A stretch of DNA of 40,240 bases from an uncultured Myxococcales bacterium (GTDB lineage Bacteria > Myxococcota_A > UBA9042 > DTJE01): assembly GCA_903847405.1 (NCBI GenBank), contig CAINDP010000023.1, forward strand, positions 1 to 40,240, read 5' to 3'. The translations under genes were made by a program, and so were the position numbers. The notes under the pieces are model-generated. The model saw nothing but the letters and a program-made list of their open reading frames with translations, searched no databases and was not told the DNA's origin. Shown here piece after piece: positions 30,725 through 39,195 of the stretch. How positions within the stretch are numbered: position 1 is the stretch's first letter; the number at the start of each line of letters is the position of its first letter.

Positions 30725-33535
30725 ATGAATTCTCCCGACCCGATCGGCGATCCCTCGGTACTCGATGTCGCGGTGGTCGCCGAGGGCCTCGGCACCCACC
30801 TGGAAACCGGCCTCGGTGCGGACGACGTCGCCGCCCGACTGGCCCGGGACGGCAGGAACGAGCTGGTCGGCGCATCCCCGGTGCCCGCCTGGCGCAAGAT
30901 GCTGGTCCAGTTCCAGGATCCGCTGATCTACCTGCTGCTGGCCGCAGTGGCCGTTTCCGTCATCGCCTGGTGGGTCGAGGGCGCCCACGGGTGGCCCATC
31001 GATTCGGTCGTGATCCTGGCCATCGTGGTCGCCAACGCCGTGCTGGGCTACGTCCAGGAGGCACGGGCCGATGCTGCGGTCGCGGCCCTGGCGCGCATGA
31101 CGGCCGCGACTTCGGCGGTGCTGCGGGGTGGCGTCGTCGAGCGCGTCCCCTCGTCCGAACTGGTGCGCGGGGACGTGCTGGTGCTGGGCGAGGGGGACCA
31201 GGTCGGCGCCGACGCGCGGCTGTTCCGGGCCGTGAACCTGGGCGTGGCCGAGGCGTCGCTGACCGGCGAAAGCGAACCGGTGCAGAAGAACGTCGCCACG
31301 CTGGCCGCGCGGGCATCCCTGGGCGACCGCCTGGACATGGTGTTCCAGGGCACGGCCGTGACGCAGGGGGTCGGCAGCGCCGTCGTGACGGCGACGGGCA
31401 TGGACTCGGAAATGGGCCGGATCGCCCGGATGCTGGCGGACACCCGGGAGGACCCCACTCCGCTGCAGAAGGAGATTGCACGGCTGGGCAAGCGGCTGGG
31501 GATCGCCGTCGTCGCCATCGCCGCGATCGTCGTCGCCACGATCTTCGTGGTCTTCGGGGTCCGGACGGCCGGCGATGCCGTCACCGTGCTGATGCTGGGC
31601 GTGTCCCTGGCGGTGGCCGCGGTGCCGGAGGGGCTGCCGGCGATCCTGTCGGTGGTCCTGGCCATCGGCGTCCAGCGGATGGCGGCGCGCAAGGCGATCG
31701 TGAAGAAGCTGTCCTCGGTGGAAACACTGGGCTCGGCCTCGGTCATCTGCTCGGACAAGACCGGGACGCTGACCAAGAGCGAGATGACCATCCAGCGCAT
31801 CGTCACCGCGTCAGGGCAGGTGGATCTGACCGGCATCGGCTACCGGCCCGAGGGGCTGGCGCAGTCCGACGGGCACGACGTCACGGACCCCGCGCTGTTG
31901 ATCGAGGCGCAACTGGTGCTGGGGGGCGGCAGCCTGACCGGCAATGCCTCGCTGCGTCAGCGCGACGGTACCTGGGAGATCCAGGGCGACCCCACCGAGG
32001 CCGCCTTCCTGGTGGCCGCGCACAAGCTGGAGGGCACGCGGGAGGGGATGGCGCCGTTCGAACGGCGGGGGGAAATCCCCTTCACCTCCGAACGGAAACT
32101 GATGTCGACCCTCCAGCACGATGCGGCGACCGGTCGCGTGGCGCTGGTGTCCAAGGGAGCGCCGGACGTGCTGATCCGCCGATGTACCGGGTTGCGCGTC
32201 GGCGAGGAGGTGGTCCCGCTGAACGAGGCCCGGCGCGCGACGGCCCTGGCCGCCGTCGAGACGCTGTCCGCGGCGGCGTTCCGGACCCTCGCGGTGGCCT
32301 ACCGGAGGCTGGATGACCATCCGGCCGGGGCCGGTGCGGACGACGGGTCGGTGGATGCGTCGCTGGAGGCCGAACTGGTCTACGTGGGCGTCGTCGGCAT
32401 CATCGATCCCCCGCGACCCGAGGCCGCGGTTGCCGTGGCCGAGGCCCGCCGCGCCGGGGTGCGGGTCATCATGATCACCGGGGACCACCCGCTGACGGCC
32501 GCACGCATCGCGACGGACCTGGGAATCGTCGAGCCGGGCGCCCGGGCCCTGACCGGGATGCAACTGGACGCGCTGGACGCGGCGGGTCTGCTGGAGGCCG
32601 TCCGCACCACGTCGGTCTACGCCCGCGTGGCCCCCGAGCACAAGCTGCGGATCGTCGATGCCCTGCAGGCCGACGGGAACGTGGTGGCGATGACCGGCGA
32701 CGGCGTGAACGACGCCCCGGCGCTGAAGTCCGCCGACATCGGCGTGGCGATGGGCATCACCGGGACCGAGGTGACCAAGGAAGCGGCCAAGATGATCCTC
32801 GCCGACGACAACTTCGCGACGATCGTCGCGGCCGTTCGCGAGGGGCGTAGCATCTTCGACAACATCAAGAAGTTCCTGCGGTACCTGCTCAGTTCGAACA
32901 TGGGCGAGGTCTTCACGGTCTTCTTCGGCGTGGTGTTGTCCGGGGTGATCGGGCTGGCCTCCGGGGACGGCACCATGGTGCTGCCGCTGCTGGCGACCCA
33001 GATCCTGTGGATCAACCTGGTGACGGACTCGGGCCCGGCGCTGGCCATGGGCGTGGACCCGGAAACCGACGACGTGATGGCCCGCCCGCCGCGCCGGCCG
33101 ACCGAGCGGGTCATCGACGGGCGCATGTGGTCCGGCGTGCTGATCCTGGGCCTGGTGATGGCGGTGGCGACGCTGCTGACGATCGACATCTGCCTGCCCG
33201 GCGGCCTGATCGAGGGCTCGTCGTCGCTGGACGTCGCCCGCACCGCCGGTTTCACGGTGCTGGTCCTTGCCCAGTTGTTCAACGCCTTCAACTCCCGCTC
33301 GGAAACCACCACCGCGTTCCGCCACCTGCTGGTCAACCGGTGGCTGCTGGGGTCCGTGGGGCTGGGCGTGCTGCTGCAGGTCGCCGTGGTGCACGTGCCG
33401 TTCCTGAACACCGCCTTTGGCACCGCGCCGCTGACCGGCGGGCAGTGGCTGTTGTGCCTGCTGATGGCCTCCGCCGTCCTGTGGGCGGACGAGGCGCGCA
33501 AGATGTTGTGGCGCATGACCCGGGGGGGCCGATGA
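30725..33535 (+). CDS. P2A-type (SERCA-like) calcium-transporting ATPase
   Basis: The 936-residue pump has all P-type ATPase marks: TGES (180-183), PEGLP in helix 4 (301-305), phosphorylated Asp344 in DKTGTLT, nucleotide-site KGAP (477-480), TGD (585-587) and TGDGVNDAP (657-665). Residues matching the calcium ligands of animal SERCA are present: Glu302 in helix 4, Asn725 and Glu728 in NMGEVF (helix 5), and Asn764, Thr767 and Asp768 in NLVTD (helix 6). It therefore probably exports Ca2+ (or Mn2+). ATG 30725 starts at the usual family N-terminus, although no strong ribosome site precedes it; GGTGGA lies 11 bases upstream, and an in-frame GTG exists at 30710. Its TGA overlaps the ATG of the cupin gene. 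Confidence 0.93.
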   Translation: MNSPDPIGDPSVLDVAVVAEGLGTHLETGLGADDVAARLARDGRNELVGASPVPAWRKMLVQFQDPLIYLLLAAVAVSVIAWWVEGAHGWPIDSVVILAIVVANAVLGYVQEARADAAVAALARMTAATSAVLRGGVVERVPSSELVRGDVLVLGEGDQVGADARLFRAVNLGVAEASLTGESEPVQKNVATLAARASLGDRLDMVFQGTAVTQGVGSAVVTATGMDSEMGRIARMLADTREDPTPLQKEIARLGKRLGIAVVAIAAIVVATIFVVFGVRTAGDAVTVLMLGVSLAVAAVPEGLPAILSVVLAIGVQRMAARKAIVKKLSSVETLGSASVICSDKTGTLTKSEMTIQRIVTASGQVDLTGIGYRPEGLAQSDGHDVTDPALLIEAQLVLGGGSLTGNASLRQRDGTWEIQGDPTEAAFLVAAHKLEGTREGMAPFERRGEIPFTSERKLMSTLQHDAATGRVALVSKGAPDVLIRRCTGLRVGEEVVPLNEARRATALAAVETLSAAAFRTLAVAYRRLDDHPAGAGADDGSVDASLEAELVYVGVVGIIDPPRPEAAVAVAEARRAGVRVIMITGDHPLTAARIATDLGIVEPGARALTGMQLDALDAAGLLEAVRTTSVYARVAPEHKLRIVDALQADGNVVAMTGDGVNDAPALKSADIGVAMGITGTEVTKEAAKMILADDNFATIVAAVREGRSIFDNIKKFLRYLLSSNMGEVFTVFFGVVLSGVIGLASGDGTMVLPLLATQILWINLVTDSGPALAMGVDPETDDVMARPPRRPTERVIDGRMWSGVLILGLVMAVATLLTIDICLPGGLIEGSSSLDVARTAGFTVLVLAQLFNAFNSRSETTTAFRHLLVNRWLLGSVGLGVLLQVAVVHVPFLNTAFGTAPLTGGQWLLCLLMASAVLWADEARKMLWRMTRGGR

Positions 33536-33978
33536 AGGTCTGGTGGAGCCTGGTTTGCGGCGTTCTGGCGCTGGCGCTTGCCGGCGCGGCAACGGCCGAC
33601 GAGTACCGGAATGTCGAGGTCAAGAAGCTGGTCACCTCGTCGACCGCCAGCAACGGGCAGCCGCTGGCCTATCTGCAGACGGACAAGCCCGAGGTGTCCG
33701 CCCTGATCGTCACCATTCCCCCCGGGGGCGAAACGGGCTGGCACCAGCATCCGGTTCCGGTCTATGCCTATGTGCTGGAAGGCGAACTGACCGTCCAGAT
33801 GAAGGACGGCGCCAAATACAGCTTCAAGCAGGGCGAGGCCGTCCTGGAAGTGATGAACACCCTGCACAATGGCTTCAATGCCGGCGGGAAGAAGGTCGCG
33901 CTGGTGGTCTTCTATACCGGGGCCGTCGGGGTCCCGAACGTCGTCAAGGAGCCGCCATCCGTGCCTGCATCGCATTGA
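33532..33978 (+). CDS. secreted single-domain cupin
   Basis: The 148-residue protein has a signal peptide (about 1-22, cut near TADE) and a small cupin barrel. Metal-ligand candidates are the histidines in GGETGWHQHP (motif 1, with the Glu of VLEGEL following) and the His in NTLHNG (motif 2). ATG 33532 overlaps the stop of the ATPase in an ATGA arrangement, so translation is coupled. An exported cupin tied to a cation pump could bind or buffer a metal outside the membrane, but this is inference; similar periplasmic cupins are mostly uncharacterised. Confidence 0.85.
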   Translation: MKVWWSLVCGVLALALAGAATADEYRNVEVKKLVTSSTASNGQPLAYLQTDKPEVSALIVTIPPGGETGWHQHPVPVYAYVLEGELTVQMKDGAKYSFKQGEAVLEVMNTLHNGFNAGGKKVALVVFYTGAVGVPNVVKEPPSVPASH

Positions 33979-33997
33979 GTGGACCTACCCGGAGGGC

Positions 33998-35671
33998 CTA
34001 GCCGTAGCGCCGGTACACGGGCTGGTATTGTGCCGCCGTCATGTGCGCGACCAGATCGTCCGGCCTCGGTTCGGTCGCCAGGCCCCGCCTGTACGCCACC
34101 TCCGCCGTGGCTGCGGCGATGCGCGCCGACACCTCCCGGATCCGGGTCAGCGGCGGGAACAGGCATCCGTGGGCCCGATCCGCCTCGGTGGTCATGTCGG
34201 CCAGCGTCCGGGCCGACTCGAAGAACATCTCGTCCGTCACCCGCGTGGCGCCGCACACCGTCACGCCCAGCCCGACGCCCGGGAAGACGTAGGCGTTGTT
34301 CGCCTGTCCCGGCACGAAGGTCTTTCCCGCGTAGGTGCAGGCAGGGAACGGCGAGCCGCTGGCGAAGATCGCCCTCCCCTCGGACCAGGAGTACGCCTCC
34401 TCCGCCGAGCACTCGGCCTTCGAGGTCGGGTTCGACAGCGCGAAGATCACCGGTCTCTCGTTGATCCGCGCCATCTCCTCGACGATCTCCCGCGTGAACT
34501 GCTTCGGCGTCCCCGACACCCCGATCAGCGCCGTCGGCCGGAGGGCCCGGACCGCCGACAGCAGGTCGTTCACCGGCGCGTGGGGGTGCGCGTAGGCCTT
34601 CTTGTGGGCCGACAGGTCGGTCCGCGAACTCTCGACCAGCGCCTTCGAGTCCATGAACCAGCACCGGGCCATCGCGTCGGCCTTCGACATCCCCTCCGCC
34701 ATCATCGCGCTGACGAACAGGTCCCCGATCCCGATGGCCGCCTCCCCCGACCCATGGAACAGGATCGTCTGATCGACCAGCTTCTGCCCGGTGATCTTCA
34801 GCGCCGAGTAGATCCCGGCCAGCGCCACGCCGGCGGTGCCCTGGATGTCGTCGTTGAACGTGCAGATCCGTTCCCGGTACCTTTCCAGCAGCCGGAAGGC
34901 GTTGTGGTTGGCGAAGTCCTCGAACTGGACCAGCGCCTTCGGGAAGCGCTCTGTCACCGCCTGGATGAACTCGTCCACGAACTCGTCGTACTCGGCCCCG
35001 GTGATGCGGCGTTCCCGGTTCCCGAGGTAGTTCGGGTCGTTCAGGAACTCCTCGCGGTTCGTGCCGACGTCCAGCGTGACCGGCAGCGTGTGCTCGGGAG
35101 GCACTCCCGCGCACGCGGTGTACAGGGCCAGTTTCCCGACCGGGATCCCCATCCCGTTCGCGCCCTGGTCCCCCAGGCCCAGGATCCGCTCGCCGTCCGT
35201 CACGACGATGACCCGGATGTCCTGCGCGGGCCACCGCTCCAGGATTTCCCGGACCTTCCCCCGCTGCCGCCTGGAAACGAACATCCCCCGCGGCCGGCGA
35301 TAGATGCTGCTGTACTCCTGGCACGCCCTGCCGACCACCGGCGTGTAGATGATCGGCATGATCTCCTCGATGTGGTCCAGCAGCACCCGGTAGAACAGCG
35401 TCTCGTTCCGATCCTGGAGGTCCCGCATCAGGGTGAACTTGTCCAGGAGGTCTTCCTTCCGGCGGTAGGACTCGACCAGGATGGCCACCTGCTGGTCCAT
35501 CGTCATCACCCGGGGCGGCAGCAGCCCGTGGAGCCCGAAGGCGTCCCGTTCCTCCTCGGTGAAGGCGGTCCCCTTGTTCAGCAGCGGATCGCGCAGCAGG
35601 TCGATCCCCCGGCGGGCGGGGTGGAACGGGGTTTCCGGGCTCTGGTTCCGGGGGTCGCTGCGGGTGGTCAC
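33998..35671 (-). CDS. NAD-dependent malic enzyme
   Basis: The 557-residue enzyme oxidatively decarboxylates malate to pyruvate. It is of the long MaeA-like type (E. coli MaeA 565 residues). Visible landmarks are IIYTPVVG, the VTDGERILGLGDQGANGMGI stretch, the metal- and substrate-binding FEDFANHNAF and FNDDIQGTA, the nucleotide-binding FHGSGEAAIGIG, and FALSNPTSKAECSAEEAY. The GTG at 35671 is preferred over the in-frame ATG at 35683: the GGAGG that begins within that ATG codon region lies five bases before the GTG, whereas the ATG has no ribosome site. It converges with the cupin gene, leaving 19 bases. It stands alone as a metabolic gene. Confidence 0.93.
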   Translation of the reverse strand: MTTRSDPRNQSPETPFHPARRGIDLLRDPLLNKGTAFTEEERDAFGLHGLLPPRVMTMDQQVAILVESYRRKEDLLDKFTLMRDLQDRNETLFYRVLLDHIEEIMPIIYTPVVGRACQEYSSIYRRPRGMFVSRRQRGKVREILERWPAQDIRVIVVTDGERILGLGDQGANGMGIPVGKLALYTACAGVPPEHTLPVTLDVGTNREEFLNDPNYLGNRERRITGAEYDEFVDEFIQAVTERFPKALVQFEDFANHNAFRLLERYRERICTFNDDIQGTAGVALAGIYSALKITGQKLVDQTILFHGSGEAAIGIGDLFVSAMMAEGMSKADAMARCWFMDSKALVESSRTDLSAHKKAYAHPHAPVNDLLSAVRALRPTALIGVSGTPKQFTREIVEEMARINERPVIFALSNPTSKAECSAEEAYSWSEGRAIFASGSPFPACTYAGKTFVPGQANNAYVFPGVGLGVTVCGATRVTDEMFFESARTLADMTTEADRAHGCLFPPLTRIREVSARIAAATAEVAYRRGLATEPRPDDLVAHMTAAQYQPVYRRYG

Positions 35672-35807
35672 CAGGTCCTCCATTCGTGGGCTGCGACGTC
35701 GGGTTCGACCCGCAACCTTGGCACACGAACGGGATTGTCGCGACGATGCGGGGCGGACGGCCGCCATGCATCAGGGATGGAACGTGCGGAACCCCCCCGG
35801 ACCCCGA

Positions 35808-36515
35808 TCAGCCCCCCACCCGTCGCGTCATGTCCACCAGCCAGCGATGCAGCGGCGCCATGTTGCGGAAGTGCTGCACGGCCAGGTCCAGGAAGCCGGG
35901 CGATTCCAGGGTGCCCTTCATCGGCAATTCGATGTCCGCGTACAGGCCGTTGTATCGCAGCCAGTCGGCCAGTTCCGGGGGCGCGCCGTAGCCGGGGGGC
36001 AGCCGCTTGTAGTGCTCCCCCATGATCTTGTAGGGTCCGGCCGCCTGGACTTCCGCGACGGCCCGGGCCAGCGCCGGGCCGTGACGGGGGTTCGCCAGGG
36101 ACTCCCGCCAGGCGTGCAGCAGTGGCTTCGGGAACAGGTACAGGCCGGCCGCGATCATCACGTTCGGCGGCTCCACGTGCAGGTAGAACCCCGAACATTC
36201 CATGCGTTCCAGTTCCCCTTCCCACAGCCACAGGCCCAGGTGGGTCTTGAACGGCGTCTTGTCGTGGCTGAAGCGGGTGTCTCGGTTCTGCCGGAACAGC
36301 GAACCGTTGACCCGCGGATCGGCGGTCACGTGCGGCGCGAATTCCCGCAGGCGGGGGCCCACGGCGGTGATGAAGGCACGGGCCGGCGCGACCACGTCCT
36401 CCTGGTACCGCGCCTTGTTGGCCGCGAACCATTCCCGGTCGTTGTGCCGTGCCAGGTCCGCCAGGAACCGTGCCGTTCCGGGCGGGAAACCGGGGAAGCC
36501 GGATTCGGTCGTCAT
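35808..36515 (-). CDS. DUF2461 family protein
   Basis: The 235-residue cytoplasmic protein matches the DUF2461 pattern: FLADLARHNDREWFAANKARY near the start, RFSHDKTPFKTHLGLWLWEGE in the middle, and a GFYLHVEPPNVMIAAGLY segment. The family's function is unknown. ATG 36515 is supported by AGGAGA four to five bases upstream; the frame extends upstream without another ribosome site. It is followed 136 bases later by the malic enzyme gene on the same strand. The upstream region contains a wrecked VOC gene in the same direction. Confidence 0.88.
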   Translation of the reverse strand: MTTESGFPGFPPGTARFLADLARHNDREWFAANKARYQEDVVAPARAFITAVGPRLREFAPHVTADPRVNGSLFRQNRDTRFSHDKTPFKTHLGLWLWEGELERMECSGFYLHVEPPNVMIAAGLYLFPKPLLHAWRESLANPRHGPALARAVAEVQAAGPYKIMGEHYKRLPPGYGAPPELADWLRYNGLYADIELPMKGTLESPGFLDLAVQHFRNMAPLHRWLVDMTRRVGG

Positions 36516-36550
36516 GGATTCTCCTGCGCGCGCCGTTCCGTCCGCGAACG

Positions 36551-36671
36551 TCAACCGGGGGGCGGCGGCCGCCACGCGAACTCGATCACGTTGTTGTCCG
36601 GATCACAGTAGGTGACTCGCCCTGCCGAAATCCTCCACCTCGAAGCAGATGTGCACGCCGGACAGTTTCAT
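36551..36671 (-). pseudogene. glyoxalase/VOC-family remnant
   Basis: On the minus strand an excellent ribosome site (AAGGAGG) precedes ATG 36671, which opens MKLSGVHICFEVEDF, the typical first strand of a VOC (glyoxalase/bleomycin-resistance) protein. This frame stops after 22 codons. From 36616 a second frame reads VTYCDPDNNVIEFAWRPPPPG and stops at 36551-36553, matching the typical last strand of the same family, with the metal-ligand Glu of IEF. About 70-80 residues between these ends are missing, and the two pieces are out of frame. The gene is dead but recent enough to keep its start signals. Confidence 0.75.
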
Positions 36672-36811
36672 CGCTCGGCCCTCCTTGTGGCTCGATGGAT
36701 CCAGTCTCCCCGAGGCGGTCGGCAGCGTCAACGTCGGGGCGGTCGGGGCCCACGGGCGCAAGAGCCGATGGACAGGTTCCGGTTGGAAGGCACGAGGCCA
36801 ATCCGACTTTC

Positions 36812-36860
36812 CTGCACGGAAATGCAGAACAGTCTTGACTTATCTGCAAACCACCGCAGA
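36812..36860. promoter_or_regulatory. two inverted repeats flanking the -35 box of the DUF4143 ATPase gene
   Basis: CTGCA/TGCAG (36812-36816 and 36823-36827) and TCTGC/GCAGA (36843-36847 and 36856-36860) are two related inverted repeats. One lies upstream of the -35 box, and the other covers the spacer and the start of the -10 box. They could be twin operator sites. Confidence 0.4.
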
Positions 36861-36862
36861 AT
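36835..36862 (+). promoter_or_regulatory. promoter of the DUF4143 ATPase gene, probably leaderless
   Basis: TTGACT (36835-36840) and CAGAAT (36857-36862) are 16 bases apart. The ATG at 36869 is only seven bases past the -10 box and has no ribosome site, so the transcript would begin at or next to the start codon. Confidence 0.55.
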
Positions 36863-36868
36863 CGACGC

Positions 36869-37990
36869 ATGGAACGCCGACAACGCACCGCGATCGCCCG
36901 GGACATCGACAAGAAGATCGTGTTTCTGGTGGGGCCTCGACAGGTCGGGAAGACCTGGCTGGCCCGGGATCTTGGACGCGATTTCCAGCGCCCCGCCTAC
37001 CTGAACTGGGACAGCCTCACGGATCGCCGCGTGATCCGACGGGAAGGATGGCTCCCCTCCACCGACCTCCTGATCCTGGACGAACTGCACAAGATGAAGG
37101 GGTGGAAGGGCTTCCTGAAGGGAGTGTTCGACACGCGCCCGGCGGGGACCCGCATCCTGGTCACGGGCAGTGCCCGCCTGGACTTCCTTCGGCAGGGCGG
37201 ACCGTCCCTGGCAGGCCGCTTCTTCACCCACCGTCTGATGCCATTCTCGCCGGCCGAACTGGCAGGCTCGCCCCTGGCCGACGACCTGGACCGGCTGCTG
37301 GAGCGCGGCGGCTTTCCGGAGCCGCTGCTGGCCGACCGGCAGGAGGATGCGGACCGCTGGCGCCAGCAGTACGTCGATGGCCTGCTCCGGGAGGACGTCC
37401 TGGATTTCGAGCGGATCCACGACCTGCGGGCGCTGCAGACGATCTTGGACCTGCTGCGGGAGCGCGTCGGGTCGCCGGTGTCCTACCAGTCGCTGTCCGA
37501 GGACGTCGGCATCGCGCCCAACACGGTTCGCAAGTACGTCGGCATCCTGGAGGCACTGTTCGTGGTGTTCCGGGTGACTCCCTGGTCCGATTCGATCGCG
37601 CGCTCCCTGGTCAAGAACCCCAAGCTGTACTTCTATGACGGCGGCCTCGTGAGGGGGGACGACGGCGCCCGCTTCGAGAACCTCGTGGCGGTCTGCCTGT
37701 ACAAGCACGTGCTGGCCGAAGCGGACCGTACCGGGCGGGACCATCGCCTGCACTTGATCCGGACCAAGGATGGGCGCGAGGTGGACTTCTGTGTCGTGGC
37801 GGACGGCCGCCCGACCACCCTGGTCGAGGCGAAGTGGTCCGAAACCGACGTGGACCCGTCCTTGGCCCGGTATTCCCGGGCGCTGGCGGTCCCCGGCGTC
37901 CAGCTCGTGAAGGACCTGCGCCGCGAGGAGCGGTTGGGTTCCGTCGAGGTCCGGGCGGCCACCGCCTGGCTGAAGGGATTGTCGGTCTGA
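36869..37990 (+). CDS. AAA-type ATPase with DUF4143 domain
   Basis: The 373-residue protein has an AAA_14 nucleotide-binding domain: Walker A GPRQVGKT (22-29), Walker B LLILDE (67-72) and a GSARLD sensor-like motif. A winged-helix-like region follows (about 200-245, VSYQSLSEDVGIAPNTVRKY). The C-terminal DUF4143 part ends with GREVDF and LVEAKW, the E-x-x-D/E-A-K pattern seen in nuclease-fold domains. The family is widespread in bacteria and archaea, often in mobile or defence-like neighbourhoods, and its function is unsettled. No neighbour on the same strand suggests a partner. The lower GC of its upstream region and its isolated position hint at transfer, but only weakly. Confidence 0.9.
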   Translation: MERRQRTAIARDIDKKIVFLVGPRQVGKTWLARDLGRDFQRPAYLNWDSLTDRRVIRREGWLPSTDLLILDELHKMKGWKGFLKGVFDTRPAGTRILVTGSARLDFLRQGGPSLAGRFFTHRLMPFSPAELAGSPLADDLDRLLERGGFPEPLLADRQEDADRWRQQYVDGLLREDVLDFERIHDLRALQTILDLLRERVGSPVSYQSLSEDVGIAPNTVRKYVGILEALFVVFRVTPWSDSIARSLVKNPKLYFYDGGLVRGDDGARFENLVAVCLYKHVLAEADRTGRDHRLHLIRTKDGREVDFCVVADGRPTTLVEAKWSETDVDPSLARYSRALAVPGVQLVKDLRREERLGSVEVRAATAWLKGLSV

Positions 37991-38072
37991 GGCGGTAGGC
38001 CGCAGAAGTGGTTAGGGTGATTCCGTGGGTCCTCGACCCGGCACGAACCCGTTTTGAACCGCGGATGGAATT

Positions 38073-38516
38073 CTAGCGAGGCACAACCGTGCCGTTCAAC
38101 GCCCGCCGCAGCCCGCTTGCCGCGCGCTCGCCGATGCGACGAAAGGCCAGGCGCAGGAACGGCTCGAACAGCCCCAGAAGCCCGTTGAGGGTCAGTGTCG
38201 CGTCGTAGGTGACGATGGAGCCGCTCCCGGCCGGCTCGACCCGGACCTCGTCCACCGATGTCAGGAACGCGGTGCGCGCGACCAGCAGGATGCGACGGGG
38301 CGCGTCGTGCTCCTGGACCTCGTAGCGCATCACCGTCGTGCCGCCGGCCTGGACCGTCAGGTCATAGGCCGTGCCGACGCCGGTCCCATCGCCGGCGACC
38401 CGGACCACCCGCTTCACGCCCGGATCCCATTCGGCGAAGCGGGTGACGTCGCTCATGTAGGCGAACGCCTCGGCGGGCTTCAGCGGAGTCGCGACGGAAG
38501 TGACAAAGCGAGCCAT
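38073..38516 (-). CDS. SRPBCC (polyketide-cyclase/START-like) family protein
   Basis: The 147-residue protein has the SRPBCC fold pattern: an N-terminal strand then PAEAFAYMSDVTRFAEWDPGV (helix-grip opening with the conserved W-D-P), middle strands, and a long C-terminal helix (LFEPFLRLAFRRIGERAASGL). Members bind hydrophobic ligands in a cavity; the ligand here is unknown. It lies 28 bases downstream of the 38545-38898 gene on the same strand and is probably co-transcribed. GGAAGAGG lies just before its ATG. Confidence 0.87.
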   Translation of the reverse strand: MARFVTSVATPLKPAEAFAYMSDVTRFAEWDPGVKRVVRVAGDGTGVGTAYDLTVQAGGTTVMRYEVQEHDAPRRILLVARTAFLTSVDEVRVEPAGSGSIVTYDATLTLNGLLGLFEPFLRLAFRRIGERAASGLRRALNGTVVPR

Positions 38517-38544
38517 GACAACCTCTTCCGTCCGACGGCCGGAC

Positions 38545-38898
38545 TCACCGCAGGAACTCGTCCAGGTTCGTCTTCCCGAACCGGCTTCCCGGAATCGACT
38601 CGTGCAGTTGCCTCGCGATCAGCGCGATGACCTGCTTGACGCCGGCGGTCTTCTCCGGGTCCGTCGCCGGAAGCAGCCGCACGGTGATCTGCCGGTCCTT
38701 CTGGTTCAACTGGACGAAGAAGGACTGCGAGCGCCCCTCCTCGACCACGATGCAGTCGACCAGTGCCGTGTGGCGGGGCCGGTTCAGGTAGACATCCACG
38801 ACCTTGAGGATCTGGTTCCCGTTCCGCAGCGCTTCGAACCGGAGGGCCTGGCAGGCGGCGCCCAGATCCAGGGCCTCGTCGATCACGACATGGGGCAT
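38545..38898 (-). CDS. hypothetical protein paired with the SRPBCC gene
   Basis: I do not recognise this 117-residue protein. It has no signal peptide or membrane segment. It reads as an alpha/beta domain: strands around QILKVVDVYLN and ALVDCIVVEEG, then SFFVQLNQKDRQITVRLLP, and a C-terminal helix (VKQVIALIARQLHE). ATG 38898 follows GGAA by about five bases. A good promoter lies 30-60 bases upstream. The tight spacing to the SRPBCC gene implies a joint role, possibly around a lipid or polyketide-like ligand, but nothing in the sequence proves this. Confidence 0.7.
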   Translation of the reverse strand: MPHVVIDEALDLGAACQALRFEALRNGNQILKVVDVYLNRPRHTALVDCIVVEEGRSQSFFVQLNQKDRQITVRLLPATDPEKTAGVKQVIALIARQLHESIPGSRFGKTNLDEFLR

Positions 38899-38928
38899 GG
38901 AGGTTCCGCCCGTTATTCCCTGGAACTC

Positions 38929-38957
38929 ACGCTAGGGCCTGCGTCCGGGCGCGACAA
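38929..38957 (-). promoter_or_regulatory. promoter of the 38898-38073 gene pair
   Basis: On the minus strand TTGTCG (38957-38952) and TAGCGT (38934-38929) are exactly 17 bases apart. RNA would start about 23 bases before the ATG at 38898. Confidence 0.55.
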
Positions 38958-39195
38958 GGTGAAGTCCACCAAGTCCGCGGTGGGCCAGGAAGTATCGGCG
39001 GCGCCCCGGGGGGGCCCGCCGGGAATGTGCGGGGACAGTGGGGGGTGAAGTACGTCGCCTTCCTTGCGCTGTCTTGCTGGTGGCTTGCACGCGGTTCGCT
39101 TGAGGTGACGCTGGCGACGACGCATCCTGTCCCCATGGGGGGTGCTGAGGGTCTGGCCACCGGCGGCAAGCGGGTGATGCAGGCCGGGAGAGACC

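Noticed and set aside
36626-36671. 22-residue frame as a real small gene
   Set aside because: Its sequence and the nearby second piece match the two ends of a VOC protein, so a broken gene explains it better.
37991-38072. GCGG-CCGC hairpin after the DUF4143 gene as a terminator
   Set aside because: The stem is four bases and no T-run follows. I found no convincing intrinsic terminator anywhere in the window.
39131-39140. CCCCATGGGG palindrome
   Set aside because: A ten-base GC-rich palindrome is expected by chance at this composition.
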